From positions 434,001 to 498,000 of the forward strand of contig NZ_JAFLVT010000008.1 of NCBI RefSeq assembly GCF_017316025.1: a stretch of DNA of 64,000 bases, read 5' to 3'. The notes below the pieces were generated by a model. It was given only the letters and a program-made list of their open reading frames with translations, ran no database searches and was not told where the DNA came from. The translations under genes were made by a program, and so were the position numbers. The number at the start of each line of letters is the position of its first letter. Position 1 is the first letter of the stretch. This DNA is from Candidatus Enterococcus myersii (GTDB taxonomy: Bacteria > Bacillota > Bacilli > Lactobacillales > Enterococcaceae). Below, in pieces: positions 8,377 to 18,750 of the stretch.

Positions 8377-9219
8377 ATGGTTAGTGAAAAAGAAAAAATG
8401 ATTGCAGGACAACTGTACTTTTCAGAAGATCCTGAATTAGTTAGCGAACGTAAATTTGCTAGAGAGCAAATGCAATTGATTAACAAAGAAGAAGATGCGG
8501 CGCTTCGGAGCCAGCTTTTAAAAGAAACTTTTGGCAATGTAGCAGGAAATATTTACATGGAACCAACCGTGCAATTTGACTACGGCTACAATATTACGGT
8601 GGGGAAAAACTTTTATGCCAACTTTAATTGTGTTCTGCTAGATGTTTGTCCGATTACAATTGGTGACAACTGCATGATTGCGCCAAATGTTCAGCTTTTA
8701 ACCGCAACACATCCTTTAAATCCAGTTAAACGCAACAGCGGGTTAGAAAGCGGCAAGCCGATTACAATTGGGAACAATGCGTGGTTAGGAGCAGGCTCAA
8801 TTATTTTGCCGGGAATTACCTTAGGGGATAATGTCGTAGTTGCTGCAGGTAGTGTCGTGACTAAATCTTATCTTGATAATGTGGTAATAGCAGGCAATCC
8901 TGCGCGGGTGATAAGAATGATTGATGAGGATAATGCCAAAAGCCCATTAGACAATGCGCGTAAAGAAATTGATCAAATTGACCGAGAATTGGTAAGTTTA
9001 CTTGAAAGGCGGATGATGGCAGTCAGCCAAATTGCCGCTTTTAAAAAGGAACAGGCACAACCAGTCTTAGATGTAAAACGAGAAGCCGCTGTTTTACAAA
9101 AGGTAGCTGAAAATGTCAAAAATACTGACTATAAGCAGACAATCACAGCCACTTTTGCCGATATTATGGTGCATTCGCGCAACTATCAACAGCAGAAATT
9201 GTCAGAAGGTGAGAAGTAG
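8377..9219 (+). CDS. Fusion of maltose-type O-acetyltransferase and AroQ-type chorismate mutase
   Basis: 280 residues from the ATG at 8377 after AGGAGGG. Residues about 1-185 form a Maa/LacA/NodL-like acetyltransferase: [12 protein letters not shown] start, left-handed beta-helix hexapeptides ([14 protein letters not shown]), the catalytic-histidine motif TATHPLNP, and the acetyl-CoA end [20 protein letters not shown]. Residues about 195-275 are a type II chorismate mutase ([20 protein letters not shown], then [11 protein letters not shown] and a C-terminal helix). The first domain acetylates sugars from acetyl-CoA; the second converts chorismate to prephenate. No frameshift or internal restart joins them. 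It lies 10 bp after the sirtuin and abuts niaR. The physiological link between the halves is unknown. Confidence 0.8.
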   Translation: MVSEKEKMIAGQLYFSEDPELVSERKFAREQMQLINKEEDAALRSQLLKETFGNVAGNIYMEPTVQFDYGYNITVGKNFYANFNCVLLDVCPITIGDNCMIAPNVQLLTATHPLNPVKRNSGLESGKPITIGNNAWLGAGSIILPGITLGDNVVVAAGSVVTKSYLDNVVIAGNPARVIRMIDEDNAKSPLDNARKEIDQIDRELVSLLERRMMAVSQIAAFKKEQAQPVLDVKREAAVLQKVAENVKNTDYKQTITATFADIMVHSRNYQQQKLSEGEK

Positions 9220-9732
9220 ATGGAGGGAAAAAAGCGACGTGAGGTGATTGCAGAACAGTTGAAGACTGCGCAAAAGCCAATTAGTGCCTCCAAGTTTGCT
9301 CAGCAATTTGCAGTTAGTCGCCAAATCATCGTAGGAGATATCGCGTTGATGCGTGCCTCTGGATTAGAAATAAAAGCGACCGCCCGCGGATATTTACTGC
9401 AAGAAAAGCGTCACGGCAAATTAGGCAAGATTGTCGTGCAGCATGATGCCAGCCGAACCAATGAAGAATTAAATCTGATTGTACAAAATGGCGGTGAGGT
9501 AGTTGATGTCATTGTCGAGCACGAGATTTATGGTGAATTAACAGGCAACTTGCAAATAAAAACGCCAGCAGATGTAGCAGCTTTTATGAAAAAATACCAG
9601 CAATCCAATGCCAGCTTACTTTCAGAATTAACCAATGGCATTCATCTACATACGATTGCTTATGAAAAAGATGAGGATTTCGTTAATATAAAAAATGCTT
9701 TAGCAAAAGCAGGTATTTTATACCAAGAATAA
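9220..9732 (+). CDS. niaR: NiaR-type niacin-responsive repressor (HTH_11 + 3H domain)
   Basis: 170 residues. The N-terminus has a winged helix (EVIAEQLKTAQKPISASKFA, then FAVSRQIIVGDIALMRASG), followed by a C-terminal 3H domain with the expected histidines (VQHD, VEHEIYGELTGNL, GIHLHTI). NiaR represses NAD-salvage and niacin-uptake genes when nicotinic acid is abundant; the histidines bind a metal. The ATG follows directly on the stop of the acetyltransferase fusion, so the genes are translationally coupled. Co-transcription with an NAD-consuming sirtuin makes sense because the nicotinamide it releases feeds niacin salvage; that link is inference. No niaP or pncA gene lies in this window. Confidence 0.85.
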   Translation: MEGKKRREVIAEQLKTAQKPISASKFAQQFAVSRQIIVGDIALMRASGLEIKATARGYLLQEKRHGKLGKIVVQHDASRTNEELNLIVQNGGEVVDVIVEHEIYGELTGNLQIKTPADVAAFMKKYQQSNASLLSELTNGIHLHTIAYEKDEDFVNIKNALAKAGILYQE

Positions 9733-9753
9733 ACGAACTTGTTTAGACAAAAT

Positions 9754-9797
9754 AAAAAGCCGCGCAAACTTTTTTCGTAAAGTTTGTGCGGCTTTTT
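9754..9797. terminator. Bidirectional terminator between niaR and def
   Basis: AAAAAGCCGC.CAAACTTT pairs with AAAGTTTG.GCGGCTTTTT, with A and T runs on both sides, between convergent genes. Confidence 0.9.
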
Positions 9798-9818
9798 ATC
9801 TTGCTTGGCTAATTTTTC

Positions 9819-10382
9819 TTACTCAATTACCAATACGCCTTCTTTTAAGGAGAATGGGTTTTCTTCATTAATGTGATCGTAGAACATGACACCATTTAAG
9901 TGGTCAATTTCATGTTGCACCACAATGGCTTCGTAGTTTTTAAGACGACGTTTATGTTTAATACCATCTTCATCATAATAAGAAACACTGATGCGTGCAT
10001 GGCGCACAACGTAACCAGGTACTTCACGATCAACTGACAGACAGCCTTCGCCTTCACCTAGACAGGCATCTTGGACTGAATGGCTCAAAATTTTAGGATT
10101 GAACATAACAGTACTAATAACTGGTGTATCATTTTCTGGATCGTTGCTAGGTACGTGGACAGCAATTAAACGTTTTGAAATATCTAATTGTGGCGCAGCT
10201 AAGCCAACTCCGCCGCGCAGATGCATTTCTTCTGCCTTGATTGGATCTTGACTATTTTTTAAAAACTCTAACATTTCTTCCCCAAGTTTCTTTTCTTCTG
10301 ACGTTGGGGGCATGGGTACTTCTTTGGCAACTTCCCGCAAAGTGGGATTACCTTCTCTAATGATGTCATCCATCGTAATCAT
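9819..10382 (-). CDS. def: Peptide deformylase
   Basis: 187 residues with all three deformylase motifs: GVGLAAPQ (motif 1), EGCLSVD (motif 2, metal-ligand cysteine) and [10 protein letters not shown] (motif 3, two metal-ligand histidines and the catalytic glutamate). The length and the insertion before motif 2 fit the type II enzymes of Gram-positive bacteria. It removes the formyl group from the initiator methionine of nascent proteins in the cytoplasm. The start follows GAGGTGAAAAATC. The gene is transcribed alone. Confidence 0.95.
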   Translation of the reverse strand: MITMDDIIREGNPTLREVAKEVPMPPTSEEKKLGEEMLEFLKNSQDPIKAEEMHLRGGVGLAAPQLDISKRLIAVHVPSNDPENDTPVISTVMFNPKILSHSVQDACLGEGEGCLSVDREVPGYVVRHARISVSYYDEDGIKHKRRLKNYEAIVVQHEIDHLNGVMFYDHINEENPFSLKEGVLVIE

Positions 10383-10525
10383 GATTTTTCACCTCAAAGT
10401 TGATTTTCCTAAAAGTAAGTTTACCACAGAATGCTATTTGGTGGGGCTTTGAAATTTTCTTCTTAAATTTTTGCAAAGTGTAAGAAATGTTATTTCAAAA
10501 AAATAATAAAAATAACGAAAAAAGG

Positions 10526-10574
10526 TTGCGTAAAAATAAATCATGATGTATACTCCGAAGTGTAAGCGATTACT
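10526..10574 (+). promoter_or_regulatory. Promoter and cre site of the MurNAc operon
   Basis: TTGCGT, 17-bp spacer, TATACT (10549-10554). Six bases downstream, TGTAAGCGATTACT (10561-10574) matches the CcpA cre consensus TGWAANCGNTNWCA at 13 of 14 positions, so CcpA bound there would block initiation when glucose is present. Confidence 0.75.
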
Positions 10575-10607
10575 AATCGTTTTTTCATAAAAGATGGAGG
10601 GATTTCA

Positions 10608-11675
10608 TTGTTTGGCTTTTCGATTTTTTTAAATGAAACACTGTCCCAACAGCAAAAAGACTATGTGGCGCAAATGGCACAAGCTGGTTTTAAAGGCATC
10701 TTTACTTCTTTACACATTCCAGAAGATGACGCAACAAAATACAGAGAACGTCTTAGCCAATTAGGGAGTTGGTGTCAAGAATTCCAGTTGGATTTGATGG
10801 TAGACATTTCTGGTAACGCGTTAATTAATGCCGGTTTTCAAATGGAAAACTTAGCTGAATTGACAGCAATTGGCGTGACTGGTCTGCGTATGGATTACCA
10901 TATCAGCAATAAACAAATCGCCAACTTTAGTCACCAGTTGCAAATAGCATTAAATGCTAGCACGGTCACCCAACAAGATATTGCTGAATTAAAGGCAGCA
11001 AATGCCGATTTTTCACACTTAGAAGCTTGGCACAATTATTATCCGCGACCAGAAACTGGTTTAGCTGAAGATTGGTTTTTAGAAAAGAATCACTGGCTAA
11101 AAGCAAATGGATTTACTATTCAAGCCTTTGTGCCAGGTGATGCCAATTTAAGAGGTCCGCTTTATGAAGGGTTACCAACATTAGAGCAAGATCGTTACCA
11201 CCACCCTTTGGCTTGCGCCTTATGGCAGAAAAAGTCAGCAGTTGATTTGATCTATATTGGTGACGGAGGCTTAAAAGAACGGACAAAAAAACAATTTGAA
11301 CGTTTTATAAATAACAACGAAATTTTATTACGTGTCAATGATTGTGGGACGGAATATTTTTCTTATGTTTTAGGCGAGCATGTGAATCGGCTCGATGAAG
11401 CGCAGGCGGTCATTCGCAGTGCGGATGCGAGATTTCGTAAGATTCCCCACATTGCAGCCCAAAATACAGTATCCCGTACATTAGGAAGTGTCACCGTAGA
11501 TAATGAAAAATATTTACGTTATACAGGTGAAATTCAACTTTGCCAAGAAGCACTACCTGCAAATGACAAAATTAACGTAGTAGCAGAAGTTGTAGCAGAA
11601 GAAAAAGATTTAGTTCGTCACATTAGAGGTGGCATGAAATTTACACTTGAACAAATGGAGGAAGAACATGAGTAA
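10608..11675 (+). CDS. mupG: 6-phospho-N-acetylmuramidase MupG (DUF871 family)
   Basis: 355 residues from a TTG start, chosen because GGAGGG lies six bases upstream and no closer ATG is in frame. The protein begins [20 protein letters not shown] and continues as a TIM-barrel with the DUF871 pattern ([29 protein letters not shown], the family's later barrel strand LIYIGDGGL, and a C-terminal cyclophilin-like part). In Staphylococcus aureus the orthologue hydrolyses MurNAc-6P-GlcNAc inside the cell during peptidoglycan turnover. It is the first gene of a mupG-murQ-murP operon and overlaps murQ by 8 bp. Assignment rests on sequence plus this order. Confidence 0.85.
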   Translation: MFGFSIFLNETLSQQQKDYVAQMAQAGFKGIFTSLHIPEDDATKYRERLSQLGSWCQEFQLDLMVDISGNALINAGFQMENLAELTAIGVTGLRMDYHISNKQIANFSHQLQIALNASTVTQQDIAELKAANADFSHLEAWHNYYPRPETGLAEDWFLEKNHWLKANGFTIQAFVPGDANLRGPLYEGLPTLEQDRYHHPLACALWQKKSAVDLIYIGDGGLKERTKKQFERFINNNEILLRVNDCGTEYFSYVLGEHVNRLDEAQAVIRSADARFRKIPHIAAQNTVSRTLGSVTVDNEKYLRYTGEIQLCQEALPANDKINVVAEVVAEEKDLVRHIRGGMKFTLEQMEEEHE

Positions 11676-12567
11676 GATTAATTTAGAAAACTTAACAACA
11701 GAGCGCCGTAATGAAGCAACCTTTGGCTTAGATGAGATGTCAGTTAAAGAAGCTTGTCAAAAAATGAATCAAGAAGATCAAAAAGTTGCTTTAGCGGTTG
11801 AAAAAGAATTGGCTAGCATTGAAAAAGTAGTCGAAGCAACAATTGCAGCTTTCAAAAAAGGCGGCCGTTTAATTTATATGGGGGCTGGCACTTCAGGCCG
11901 TTTAGGGGTCTTAGACGCTGCAGAATGTGTACCGACTTTTGGTGTAGAACCAGAAATGGTAATCGGCCTTATTGCAGGTGGTGACAAAGCGATGACCGTC
12001 GCTGTTGAAGGTGCAGAAGATTCTGCAGAACTTGGGGCCAATGATTTACATGAATTGAAATTAAACGAAAATGATATGGTGGTCGGCATTGCAGCTAGTG
12101 GACGGACGCCTTATGTTATTGGTGGTTTAGATTATGCCCGCCAAGTTGGCGCTGCTACGGGTACGATTTCATGCAATAAAGATGCGGAAATTTCTAAACA
12201 TGCACAATTCCCAATTGAAGTTGACTGTGGTCCTGAATTTTTAACGGGCTCTACGCGTTTGAAATCTGGAACAGCACAAAAATTAATCTTAAATATGATT
12301 TCAACAATTTCAATGATTGGCATCGGCAAAGTTTATAACAACTTAATGGTGGATGTAAAAGCAACCAATGAAAAATTAGTTGAACGCTCAAAAAGAATCA
12401 TCATGCAAGCAACAGAGGTGGATTATCAAACAGCAGCACGCTTCTTTACAGCAGCAGATGAAAATGTTAAATTAGCCATCGTCATGATTTTGACAGACAG
12501 CAATAAAGAAACCGCCGCTGAAAAATTAGTGGCAGCAGATGGTTTTGTAAAACAAACATTAAACTAA
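11668..12567 (+). CDS. murQ: N-acetylmuramic acid 6-phosphate etherase MurQ
   Basis: 299 residues from the ATG at 11668 (GGAGGAAGAAC before it). It has the SIS domain and etherase signatures: [10 protein letters not shown] near the start, [27 protein letters not shown], a catalytic glutamate in [19 protein letters not shown] and [20 protein letters not shown]. MurQ cleaves the lactyl ether of MurNAc-6P to give GlcNAc-6P and D-lactate. It overlaps the end of mupG, implying coupled translation, and is followed 86 bp later by the MurNAc PTS gene. Confidence 0.95.
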   Translation: MSKINLENLTTERRNEATFGLDEMSVKEACQKMNQEDQKVALAVEKELASIEKVVEATIAAFKKGGRLIYMGAGTSGRLGVLDAAECVPTFGVEPEMVIGLIAGGDKAMTVAVEGAEDSAELGANDLHELKLNENDMVVGIAASGRTPYVIGGLDYARQVGAATGTISCNKDAEISKHAQFPIEVDCGPEFLTGSTRLKSGTAQKLILNMISTISMIGIGKVYNNLMVDVKATNEKLVERSKRIIMQATEVDYQTAARFFTAADENVKLAIVMILTDSNKETAAEKLVAADGFVKQTLN

Positions 12568-12576
12568 TGGCATTAT

Positions 12577-12603
12577 GGAGCTGTAGTAAACTATTACAGC
12601 TCC
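12577..12603 (+). other. Intercistronic hairpin between murQ and murP
   Basis: GGAGCTGTA and TACAGCTCC form a perfect 9-bp stem with a 9-base loop. No T-run follows, so it is more likely an mRNA-stability or processing element than a full terminator. Confidence 0.5.
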
Positions 12604-12653
12604 TTGAATAAGAAGATTTTAAACAATTTATGATTTCAAGGAGGAAAGTTAGA

Positions 12654-14609
12654 ATGGCAAAAGAAGAATTGAGTTTAGAGCAGTTGGCAAAAGAGATTTA
12701 TAAAGGCGCCGGTGGCATGAACAATGTTGAAAGCGTAACCCACTGTATGACGCGGGTAAGAATGTCGGTTCGCGATCGTGATGAAGTTAATGAAGCACAA
12801 TTAAAAGCGATTCCAGGCGTATTGGGTGTAGTGGATGATGAACAACTACAAGTAATTATTGGTCCTGGGAAGGTTAATAAAGTTGCAAAAGAAATGGCAA
12901 GTCAAGCGGGTGTTTCTTTAGGTGAAGAAATTAAAGCTACTACAAATGGTAAAGATGCACTTAATCAAAAAGCCGCAGAAATGAAAGCAGCACAAAAAGC
13001 CAAACAAAAACAATCACCATTCAAAGCACTTTTAAAAGATATTTCTAATATTTTTGTACCAATGATTCCGGCTTTTGTTGGCGCTGGTTTAGTTGCAGGT
13101 ATTGCTTCTGTTTTAGCCAATATGGTTACGGCTGGACGGTTAGATGCTGCGACATGGCAACAATATATCGATGTTATGAATATCTTAAAAAATGGGATGT
13201 TCTCTTTTCTAGTCATCTACACAGGTGTTAATGCAGCCCAAGTTTTTGGTGCAACACCAACACTTGGTGGGGTAATTGGTGGGGTCGTAACCTTAACTGG
13301 GATGAACCCAGAAGCACCAATCACCAACCTTTTTAATGGTCAACCTTTAGCGCCACAACAAGGTGGTATTTTAGGTGTTATCTTTGCAGTATGGTTACTT
13401 TCAAAAGTTGAGAAAAAATTACATGATATCGTCCCAGAAGCAATTGACATTATTGTAACACCAACCATTTCATTACTTGTTATCGGATTAGCGGAAATTT
13501 TCTTAATTATGCCTTTAGCTGGTTTTGTTTCAAATGGTTTAGTTGGCGGGATTAACTGGATCTTAAACGTCGGCGGTGCATTTTCTGGTTTTGTATTAGG
13601 GGCAAGTTTCTTGCCGATGGTTATGTTTGGTTTACACCAAATTTTAACACCAATTCATATTCAAATGATTGAAGCAACAGGCAGCACACAATTATTGCCA
13701 ATTTTAGCAATGGCTGGTGCTGGTCAAGTTGGGGCGGCTTTGGCATTATGGATTCGTTTACGTAAAGACAAAGAATTAACAGAAATGATCAAAGGTGCGT
13801 TACCAGTTGGTATTTTAGGAATTGGCGAACCGTTAATTTACGGGGTAACACTACCACTTGGTAAACCATTTATCACTGCTTGTATCGGTGGTGGTGTTGG
13901 GGGTGCAGTAATCGGCGCTTTAGGTAATGTTGGCGCAACCGCAATTGGACCTTCTGGTGCAGCATTAATTCCATTAATTGCTAACGGCCATTGGTTAGGT
14001 TATGTATTAGGCTTATTGGCAGGTTACGCTGGTGGTTTTGTGGCAACTTATTTCTTTGGCATTCCAAAAGAAAAATTGGCAGCTGAAAAAATGGCAGAAG
14101 AACCAACAACAGCTGTTTCACCAGTACAAACTACACCTGTCAGCGAAGTAGCAGCGACAACTGAATTCTTTGCTGTAGCAAATGGTGAAGTAAAACCTGT
14201 TTCAGAATCAACAGATGCAGTTTTTTCACAAAAAATGATGGGTGAAGGTTACTTTGTTGTACCAAAAGAAGGCACAATTTATGCACCTGTAACCGGCACG
14301 ATTTCATCTGTATTTCCAACGAAGCACGCAGTTGGTATTACAACGGACAATGGTTTAGAAGTGTTATTACACATGGGTGTTAATACGGTTGAATTAGAGG
14401 GTAAACCATTTGATTTGAAAGTGGCAGAAGGTCAAAAAGTAACACCAGATACGATTGTGGCTGATGTCGATTTAGCAGCAATTAAAGCAGCTGGCAAAGG
14501 CACAGATATGTTAGTCTTAGTGACAAATATGGATAAAGTAAAAAATGAAGTTTTAGAAAAAATTGGTGCAACAGAAGCGAAAACACCAGTTATGAAAGTG
14601 GAAGTATAA
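12654..14609 (+). CDS. murP: PTS system MurNAc-type EIIBCA component
   Basis: 651 residues from the ATG at 12654, after AAGGAGGAAAG. Order: EIIB (about 1-90; phosphocysteine in [10 protein letters not shown]), EIIC (about 115-480; membrane domain with [13 protein letters not shown]), a Pro/Thr-rich linker, then EIIA of the glucose type (about 520-640; histidines in FPTKHAVGI and [10 protein letters not shown]). It imports and phosphorylates MurNAc-containing sugars. Its partners mupG and murQ process the product, which decides substrate. Staphylococcal MurP lacks EIIA; here it is fused, so the protein may also phosphorylate other EIIBC proteins. A strong terminator follows. Confidence 0.85.
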   Translation: MAKEELSLEQLAKEIYKGAGGMNNVESVTHCMTRVRMSVRDRDEVNEAQLKAIPGVLGVVDDEQLQVIIGPGKVNKVAKEMASQAGVSLGEEIKATTNGKDALNQKAAEMKAAQKAKQKQSPFKALLKDISNIFVPMIPAFVGAGLVAGIASVLANMVTAGRLDAATWQQYIDVMNILKNGMFSFLVIYTGVNAAQVFGATPTLGGVIGGVVTLTGMNPEAPITNLFNGQPLAPQQGGILGVIFAVWLLSKVEKKLHDIVPEAIDIIVTPTISLLVIGLAEIFLIMPLAGFVSNGLVGGINWILNVGGAFSGFVLGASFLPMVMFGLHQILTPIHIQMIEATGSTQLLPILAMAGAGQVGAALALWIRLRKDKELTEMIKGALPVGILGIGEPLIYGVTLPLGKPFITACIGGGVGGAVIGALGNVGATAIGPSGAALIPLIANGHWLGYVLGLLAGYAGGFVATYFFGIPKEKLAAEKMAEEPTTAVSPVQTTPVSEVAATTEFFAVANGEVKPVSESTDAVFSQKMMGEGYFVVPKEGTIYAPVTGTISSVFPTKHAVGITTDNGLEVLLHMGVNTVELEGKPFDLKVAEGQKVTPDTIVADVDLAAIKAAGKGTDMLVLVTNMDKVKNEVLEKIGATEAKTPVMKVEV

Positions 14610-14639
14610 CCAAATTTTTCTTTTCGAGTAAAAGAAGTA

Positions 14640-14677
14640 AAGTGAGGTAAAGGATATCCTTTACCTCACTTTTTTTG
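14640..14677 (+). terminator. Terminator of the mupG-murQ-murP operon
   Basis: AAGTGAGGTAAAGG and CCTTTACCTCACTT form a perfect stem followed by seven T residues. Confidence 0.95.
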
Positions 14678-14805
14678 CGAAATACTTGTAGAATTTGAAA
14701 AATAATGGGAAAGTGATAGTAAGAATAGTACGCAGAACTTCTCATTATAATGAAAATGAAATAGCCAGCTAAACGAAAGTTATTGAAAGACAAGGAGGTC
14801 AGAAG

Positions 14806-15438
14806 ATGGCCGGAAAAAAATTAACGATCCCGCGTTATCAACAAATTGCTGTTGAAATTGCAGAGCGAATTGTCGAAAACCGCTATAAAGAAGGCGAAAA
14901 AATTCATGCCCGCTCTACTTTAGCAAGCAATTTTAACGTTTCCCCTGAAACAGCTAGAAAAGCAATCAATGTTTTAGTTGATCTGGGCATTATGGATGTG
15001 CGTCATGGTAGTGGAGCTTATGTTGCTTCTCGTGATAAAGCGCAACGTTTTTTAGCACAATATAAAGATGTGAGTTCAATTCAAGAAATAAAAAAAGAAA
15101 TTTTGGCTAGCGTGGAGCAGCAACAACAAGAGCTAGAAAACTTTTCGGGGCTGCTAGACACGCTTGTGAATCAAACCAGACGCATACAGCAGACGGCCCC
15201 GTTTTTACCTTACGAAATTCAGTTGGACGAAACGGCAAATCACTTAAATGAATCCATTAAAGATTTGAATATCTGGCAAGAAACAGGGGCAACGGTGGTG
15301 GCCTTACAGCATGAAGAACGATTGCTTTTGTCACCGGGACCTTATGCGAAATTTGAAGTTGGCGAAACGGTCTTTTTTGTAGGGGATGAATTAGTTTTTC
15401 AACGTATGATGAACTTCTTTTATCCAGAAAAAAGATAA
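14806..15438 (+). CDS. busR: BusR-type GntR/RCK_C repressor, probably c-di-AMP responsive
   Basis: 210 residues. An N-terminal GntR winged helix (RYQQIAVEIAERIVENRYKE, then SNFNVSPETARKAINVL) is followed by a Gln/Glu-rich coiled coil (about 95-135) and a C-terminal RCK_C (TrkA-C) domain (GATVVALQHEERLLLSPGPY, then FEVGETVFFVGDE). This order is that of BusR, which binds c-di-AMP through RCK_C and represses the betaine transporter genes busAB in Lactococcus and Streptococcus. The next operon is a busAA/busAB pair carrying a bipartite inverted repeat over its promoter. The start follows AAGGAGGTCAGAAG. Confidence 0.88.
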   Translation: MAGKKLTIPRYQQIAVEIAERIVENRYKEGEKIHARSTLASNFNVSPETARKAINVLVDLGIMDVRHGSGAYVASRDKAQRFLAQYKDVSSIQEIKKEILASVEQQQQELENFSGLLDTLVNQTRRIQQTAPFLPYEIQLDETANHLNESIKDLNIWQETGATVVALQHEERLLLSPGPYAKFEVGETVFFVGDELVFQRMMNFFYPEKR

Positions 15439-15477
15439 ATATTAAGAAAACCTTAAGAAGATAAATGACTAGTGTTA

Positions 15478-15520
15478 TAACCAGGAAAACGAATTCACGT
15501 TTTTTCCTGGTTTTTCTTTT
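15478..15520 (+). terminator. Terminator after busR
   Basis: AACCAGGAAAACG and CGTTTTTTCCTGGTT pair around AATTCA and are followed by a T-rich run. Confidence 0.8.
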
Positions 15521-15562
15521 TTGACTAAGTGACCACATGATGATAATCTAGTGTGGTCAGTT
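15521..15562 (+). promoter_or_regulatory. busAA promoter overlapped by a bipartite BusR-like operator
   Basis: AAGTGACCACA (15527-15537) and TGTGGTCAGTT (15552-15562) are inverted repeats matching at 10 of 11 positions, spaced by 14 bp. They sit around the -10 region of a promoter with TTGACT at 15521-15526 and TAATCT 17 bp downstream. BusR is known to read widely spaced GTGAC-type half sites. Binding here would block RNA polymerase. Confidence 0.7.
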
Positions 15563-15699
15563 TTTTGAGAGGAAAATTTTCAAAGTTGTTTTCAAACTTG
15601 AAATTTCCATCCTAATAGCAGAAACACACTATTGCATTTCGTTATTAGGCAAGCTGTTTTACTAGCTTAAAACAGCAAAAATAAATAGGGGGTAACAAA
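15563..15699 (+). promoter_or_regulatory. Structured 5' leader of busAA
   Basis: Two hairpins can form before the coding start: CCTAATA / TTATTAGG (15610-15648) and a perfect 9-bp GCTGTTTTA / TAAAACAGC stem (15652-15675). No T-run follows. The ribosome binding site AGGGGG precedes the ATG. Confidence 0.4.
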
Positions 15700-16902
15700 A
15701 TGGCTAAAGTGAAAGTAGAACACTTAACAAAAATTTTTGGCAAAAAGCAGCAACAAGCCCTTGCCATGATGAAAGAACATAAAAGCAAAACTGAAATTTT
15801 AGAGAAGACCGGTGCGACAGTCGGTGTTTACGATGCGAATTTTGAAGTAAACGAAGGGGAAATTTTCGTAATTATGGGCCTTTCGGGTTCTGGTAAGTCA
15901 ACGTTAATTCGTTTGTTAAATCGTTTGATTGACCCAACAGATGGTGAAATTTACATCGATGGAAAAGATATTGCAAAGATGAATAAAGAAGCTTTACAAG
16001 AAGTTCGTCGTAATAAAATCAATATGGTGTTCCAAAGTTTTGCACTATTTCCACATCGCACAATTTTAGAAAATACGGAATTAGGGTTGGAAATTCGCGG
16101 TGTCTCAAAAGAAAAACGACGCCAAAAAGCAGAGCAAGCCTTGGCTAATTCTAGTTTAATCGCCTTTAAGGATCAATATCCTGAACAGCTTTCTGGCGGG
16201 ATGCAACAACGGGTTGGTCTAGCTAGAGCCCTTGCCAATGATCCGGAAATTTTATTGATGGATGAAGCTTTTTCAGCGCTAGATCCGTTAATTCGGCGGG
16301 AAATGCAAGATGAATTGTTGGACTTGCAAGAAAATGTGCAAAAAACCATTATCTTTATTACCCATGATTTAAACGAAGCTTTGCGAATTGGTGATCGAAT
16401 TGCTTTGATGAAAGACGGCCAAATTATGCAAATTGGAACCGGTGAAGAAATTTTAACGAATCCAGCCAACCAATATGTGCGTGATTTCGTTGAAGATGTT
16501 GATCGCTCCAAGGTGTTAACCGCACAAAATATTATGGAGCCGGCAATTACGATGAATATTGAAGCAGATGGGCCTAACGTGGCGTTAAATCGCATGCGTA
16601 AAGAAGGTGTCAGCATGTTGTTAGCAGTTGACCGTAAACGTAAGTTAAAGGGTAGTTTGACAGCATTAAAAGCGTTGGAAGCGAGAAGAGATCAATTACC
16701 ACTAAAAGAAGTCATTGATAAAAATGTCAAAAAAATTCCCCAAGATATGCTAGTAACTGATATTTTTGACGTGATTAAAGACGCTGAAGCACCTTTAGCT
16801 GTTGTTGATGAAAATGATAAATTACTGGGCGTAGTCATTCGCGGTAGTGTGATTGAAGCACTCGCTCAAACCGGAGACAAGGAGGTGGAATTTGTTGGAT
16901 AA
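15700..16902 (+). CDS. busAA: Glycine betaine ABC transporter ATPase with CBS domains (BusAA/OpuAA)
   Basis: 400 residues. The ABC domain has the OpuA/ProV N-terminal extension ([20 protein letters not shown]), Walker [10 protein letters not shown], signature [15 protein letters not shown] and Walker [14 protein letters not shown] tandem CBS region follows (about 275-395: [17 protein letters not shown] through [15 protein letters not shown]). In the lactococcal OpuA the CBS part senses ionic strength and c-di-AMP and gates transport. It overlaps busAB by 8 bp and is controlled by the BusR-like site upstream. Function: ATP-driven uptake of glycine betaine or proline under osmotic stress. Confidence 0.92.
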   Translation: MAKVKVEHLTKIFGKKQQQALAMMKEHKSKTEILEKTGATVGVYDANFEVNEGEIFVIMGLSGSGKSTLIRLLNRLIDPTDGEIYIDGKDIAKMNKEALQEVRRNKINMVFQSFALFPHRTILENTELGLEIRGVSKEKRRQKAEQALANSSLIAFKDQYPEQLSGGMQQRVGLARALANDPEILLMDEAFSALDPLIRREMQDELLDLQENVQKTIIFITHDLNEALRIGDRIALMKDGQIMQIGTGEEILTNPANQYVRDFVEDVDRSKVLTAQNIMEPAITMNIEADGPNVALNRMRKEGVSMLLAVDRKRKLKGSLTALKALEARRDQLPLKEVIDKNVKKIPQDMLVTDIFDVIKDAEAPLAVVDENDKLLGVVIRGSVIEALAQTGDKEVEFVG

Positions 16903-18625
16903 TTTATTACAACAAGCAATTCCAGTAGCAAAATGGGTGGAGAACTTTACAGATTGGTTGACAAAAACCTTTGCGGGGTTATTTAACTTCGTGCAAACGA
17001 TTGGTCAAGTCATTATGGACACTATCACCAATACCTTGCTGTTTATTCCACCGTTGTTATTTATTGTCTTATTGGCCGTCGCTGCCTTTTTCTTATCAAA
17101 GAAAAAACCAGGACTGACGATTTTAACCTTTTTTGGTCTATTATTTATTTACAACCAAGGTCTATGGAATGACTTGATGAATACGGTCACGTTAGTTTTA
17201 CTTGCGAGTCTCGTTTCAATTATCATCGGGATTCCGTTAGGGATTTTAATGGCGAAAAGTGAAAAAGCCAATACAATTGTGTCGCCGATTTTAGACTTTA
17301 TGCAAACAATGCCGGCATTTGTCTATTTAATTCCTGCTGTTGCCTTCTTTGGTATCGGAATGGTGCCGGGTGTTTTTGCTTCTGTTATTTTTGCTTTGCC
17401 ACCAACTGTTCGAATGACAAATTTAGGAATTCGTCAAATTCCAAGTGAATTAGTCGAAGCTTCCGATTCTTTTGGCGGGACCGGGAAACAAAAACTATTT
17501 AAACTAGAATTGCCTTTAGCTAAAGGCACGATTATGGCAGGGATCAACCAAACGATGATGCTTGCACTTTCAATGGTTGTAACAGCATCAATGATTGGTG
17601 CTCCCGGACTTGGTCGTGGGGTTTTATCTGCCTTGCAACAAGCACAAGTCGGAAATGGTTTTGTTAATGGTTTAGCTTTAGTTATCTTAGCAATCATCAT
17701 CGACCGTTTTACGCAAAAATTAAATGCACCAAAAAAAGAACGGAATAAAAATCTTGCTCCTGCTGCTAAGAAAAAACAAAAATGGATCACAGGTGGCGTA
17801 GCTGTTGTCGTGATCGCTTTAATTTTTGGCTCAACTTTTGCTGGGAGCCATGCTTCTGATAAGGGAGAAATTCACCTGTCTTATGTTGAATGGGATACAG
17901 AAGTAGCTTCTACTAATGTTGTCGCTGAAGTTTTAAGAGAAGAAGGCTATGATGTGAAATTGACACCATTGGATATGACAGTGATGTGGCAATCTGTTGC
18001 CAATGGCGAAACAGATGGCATGGTAGCGGCGTGGTTACCCCATACACACCAGGCACAATATGCTAAATACAAAAATCAAGTCGAAAATTTAGGTGAAAAT
18101 CTAAAAGGTGCCAAACTTGGTATTGTGGTACCAAGCTATATGGCTGTTAATTCGATTGAAGATTTAAGTGATCAGGCCAAACAACAAATTATCGGCATTG
18201 AACCAGGAGCTGGTGTGATGAAAGCAGCAGATAAAACTCAGGCCGCTTATCCGAACTTAAAAGATTGGACCGTTGAATCTTCGTCATCTGGCGCCATGAC
18301 TGTTGCATTGGGTAAAGCTATTAAAAACAAAGAACCAATTGTTATTACTGGCTGGTCACCTCATTGGATGTTTGCTAAATATGATTTGAAATATTTAGCT
18401 GATCCTAAAGGGACAATGGGGGGAGCTGAAACAATCAACACGATGGTTCGTAAAGGCCTAAAAGAAGATCAACCGCAAGCGTACAAAATTTTAGATAACT
18501 TCCATTGGGAACAAAAGGACATGGAAGATGTCATGTTAGCCGTTCACGACGGCAAAGATCCAGCCCAAGCTGCTAAAGAATGGGTAAAAAATAATCCAGA
18601 TAAAGTAAATGAATGGGTTAAATAA
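16895..18625 (+). CDS. busAB: Glycine betaine ABC transporter permease/substrate-binding fusion (BusAB/OpuABC)
   Basis: 576 residues from a TTG at 16895, six bases after AGGAGGTGG and overlapping the end of busAA; the TTG at 16892 is possible but closer than usual. An N-terminal permease half (about 1-280) has the ProW-type segment [20 protein letters not shown] in part ([18 protein letters not shown]). After a membrane anchor near 305-320 comes an extracytoplasmic betaine-binding domain (about 330-570) with tryptophans for quaternary amine binding ([29 protein letters not shown]). Each transporter thus has two permease/receptor fusions and two BusAA subunits. Confidence 0.92.
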   Translation: MDNLLQQAIPVAKWVENFTDWLTKTFAGLFNFVQTIGQVIMDTITNTLLFIPPLLFIVLLAVAAFFLSKKKPGLTILTFFGLLFIYNQGLWNDLMNTVTLVLLASLVSIIIGIPLGILMAKSEKANTIVSPILDFMQTMPAFVYLIPAVAFFGIGMVPGVFASVIFALPPTVRMTNLGIRQIPSELVEASDSFGGTGKQKLFKLELPLAKGTIMAGINQTMMLALSMVVTASMIGAPGLGRGVLSALQQAQVGNGFVNGLALVILAIIIDRFTQKLNAPKKERNKNLAPAAKKKQKWITGGVAVVVIALIFGSTFAGSHASDKGEIHLSYVEWDTEVASTNVVAEVLREEGYDVKLTPLDMTVMWQSVANGETDGMVAAWLPHTHQAQYAKYKNQVENLGENLKGAKLGIVVPSYMAVNSIEDLSDQAKQQIIGIEPGAGVMKAADKTQAAYPNLKDWTVESSSSGAMTVALGKAIKNKEPIVITGWSPHWMFAKYDLKYLADPKGTMGGAETINTMVRKGLKEDQPQAYKILDNFHWEQKDMEDVMLAVHDGKDPAQAAKEWVKNNPDKVNEWVK

Positions 18626-18632
18626 ACAAAAT

Positions 18633-18686
18633 AAAAAATCCGTATTCCCAAGCTAACACGTAGCAAAAGGGAATACGGATTTTTTT
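18633..18686. terminator. Bidirectional terminator after the bus operon
   Basis: AAAAATCCGTATTCCC pairs with GGGAATACGGATTTTT; a T-run follows on both strands. It separates busAB from the convergent RpiR gene. Confidence 0.95.
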
Positions 18687-18750
18687 ATGGCGTGAAATAA
18701 GCGGATACATAAGCCTCATTTGCTTAGACAAAAAGAAACAATGACGAAAT

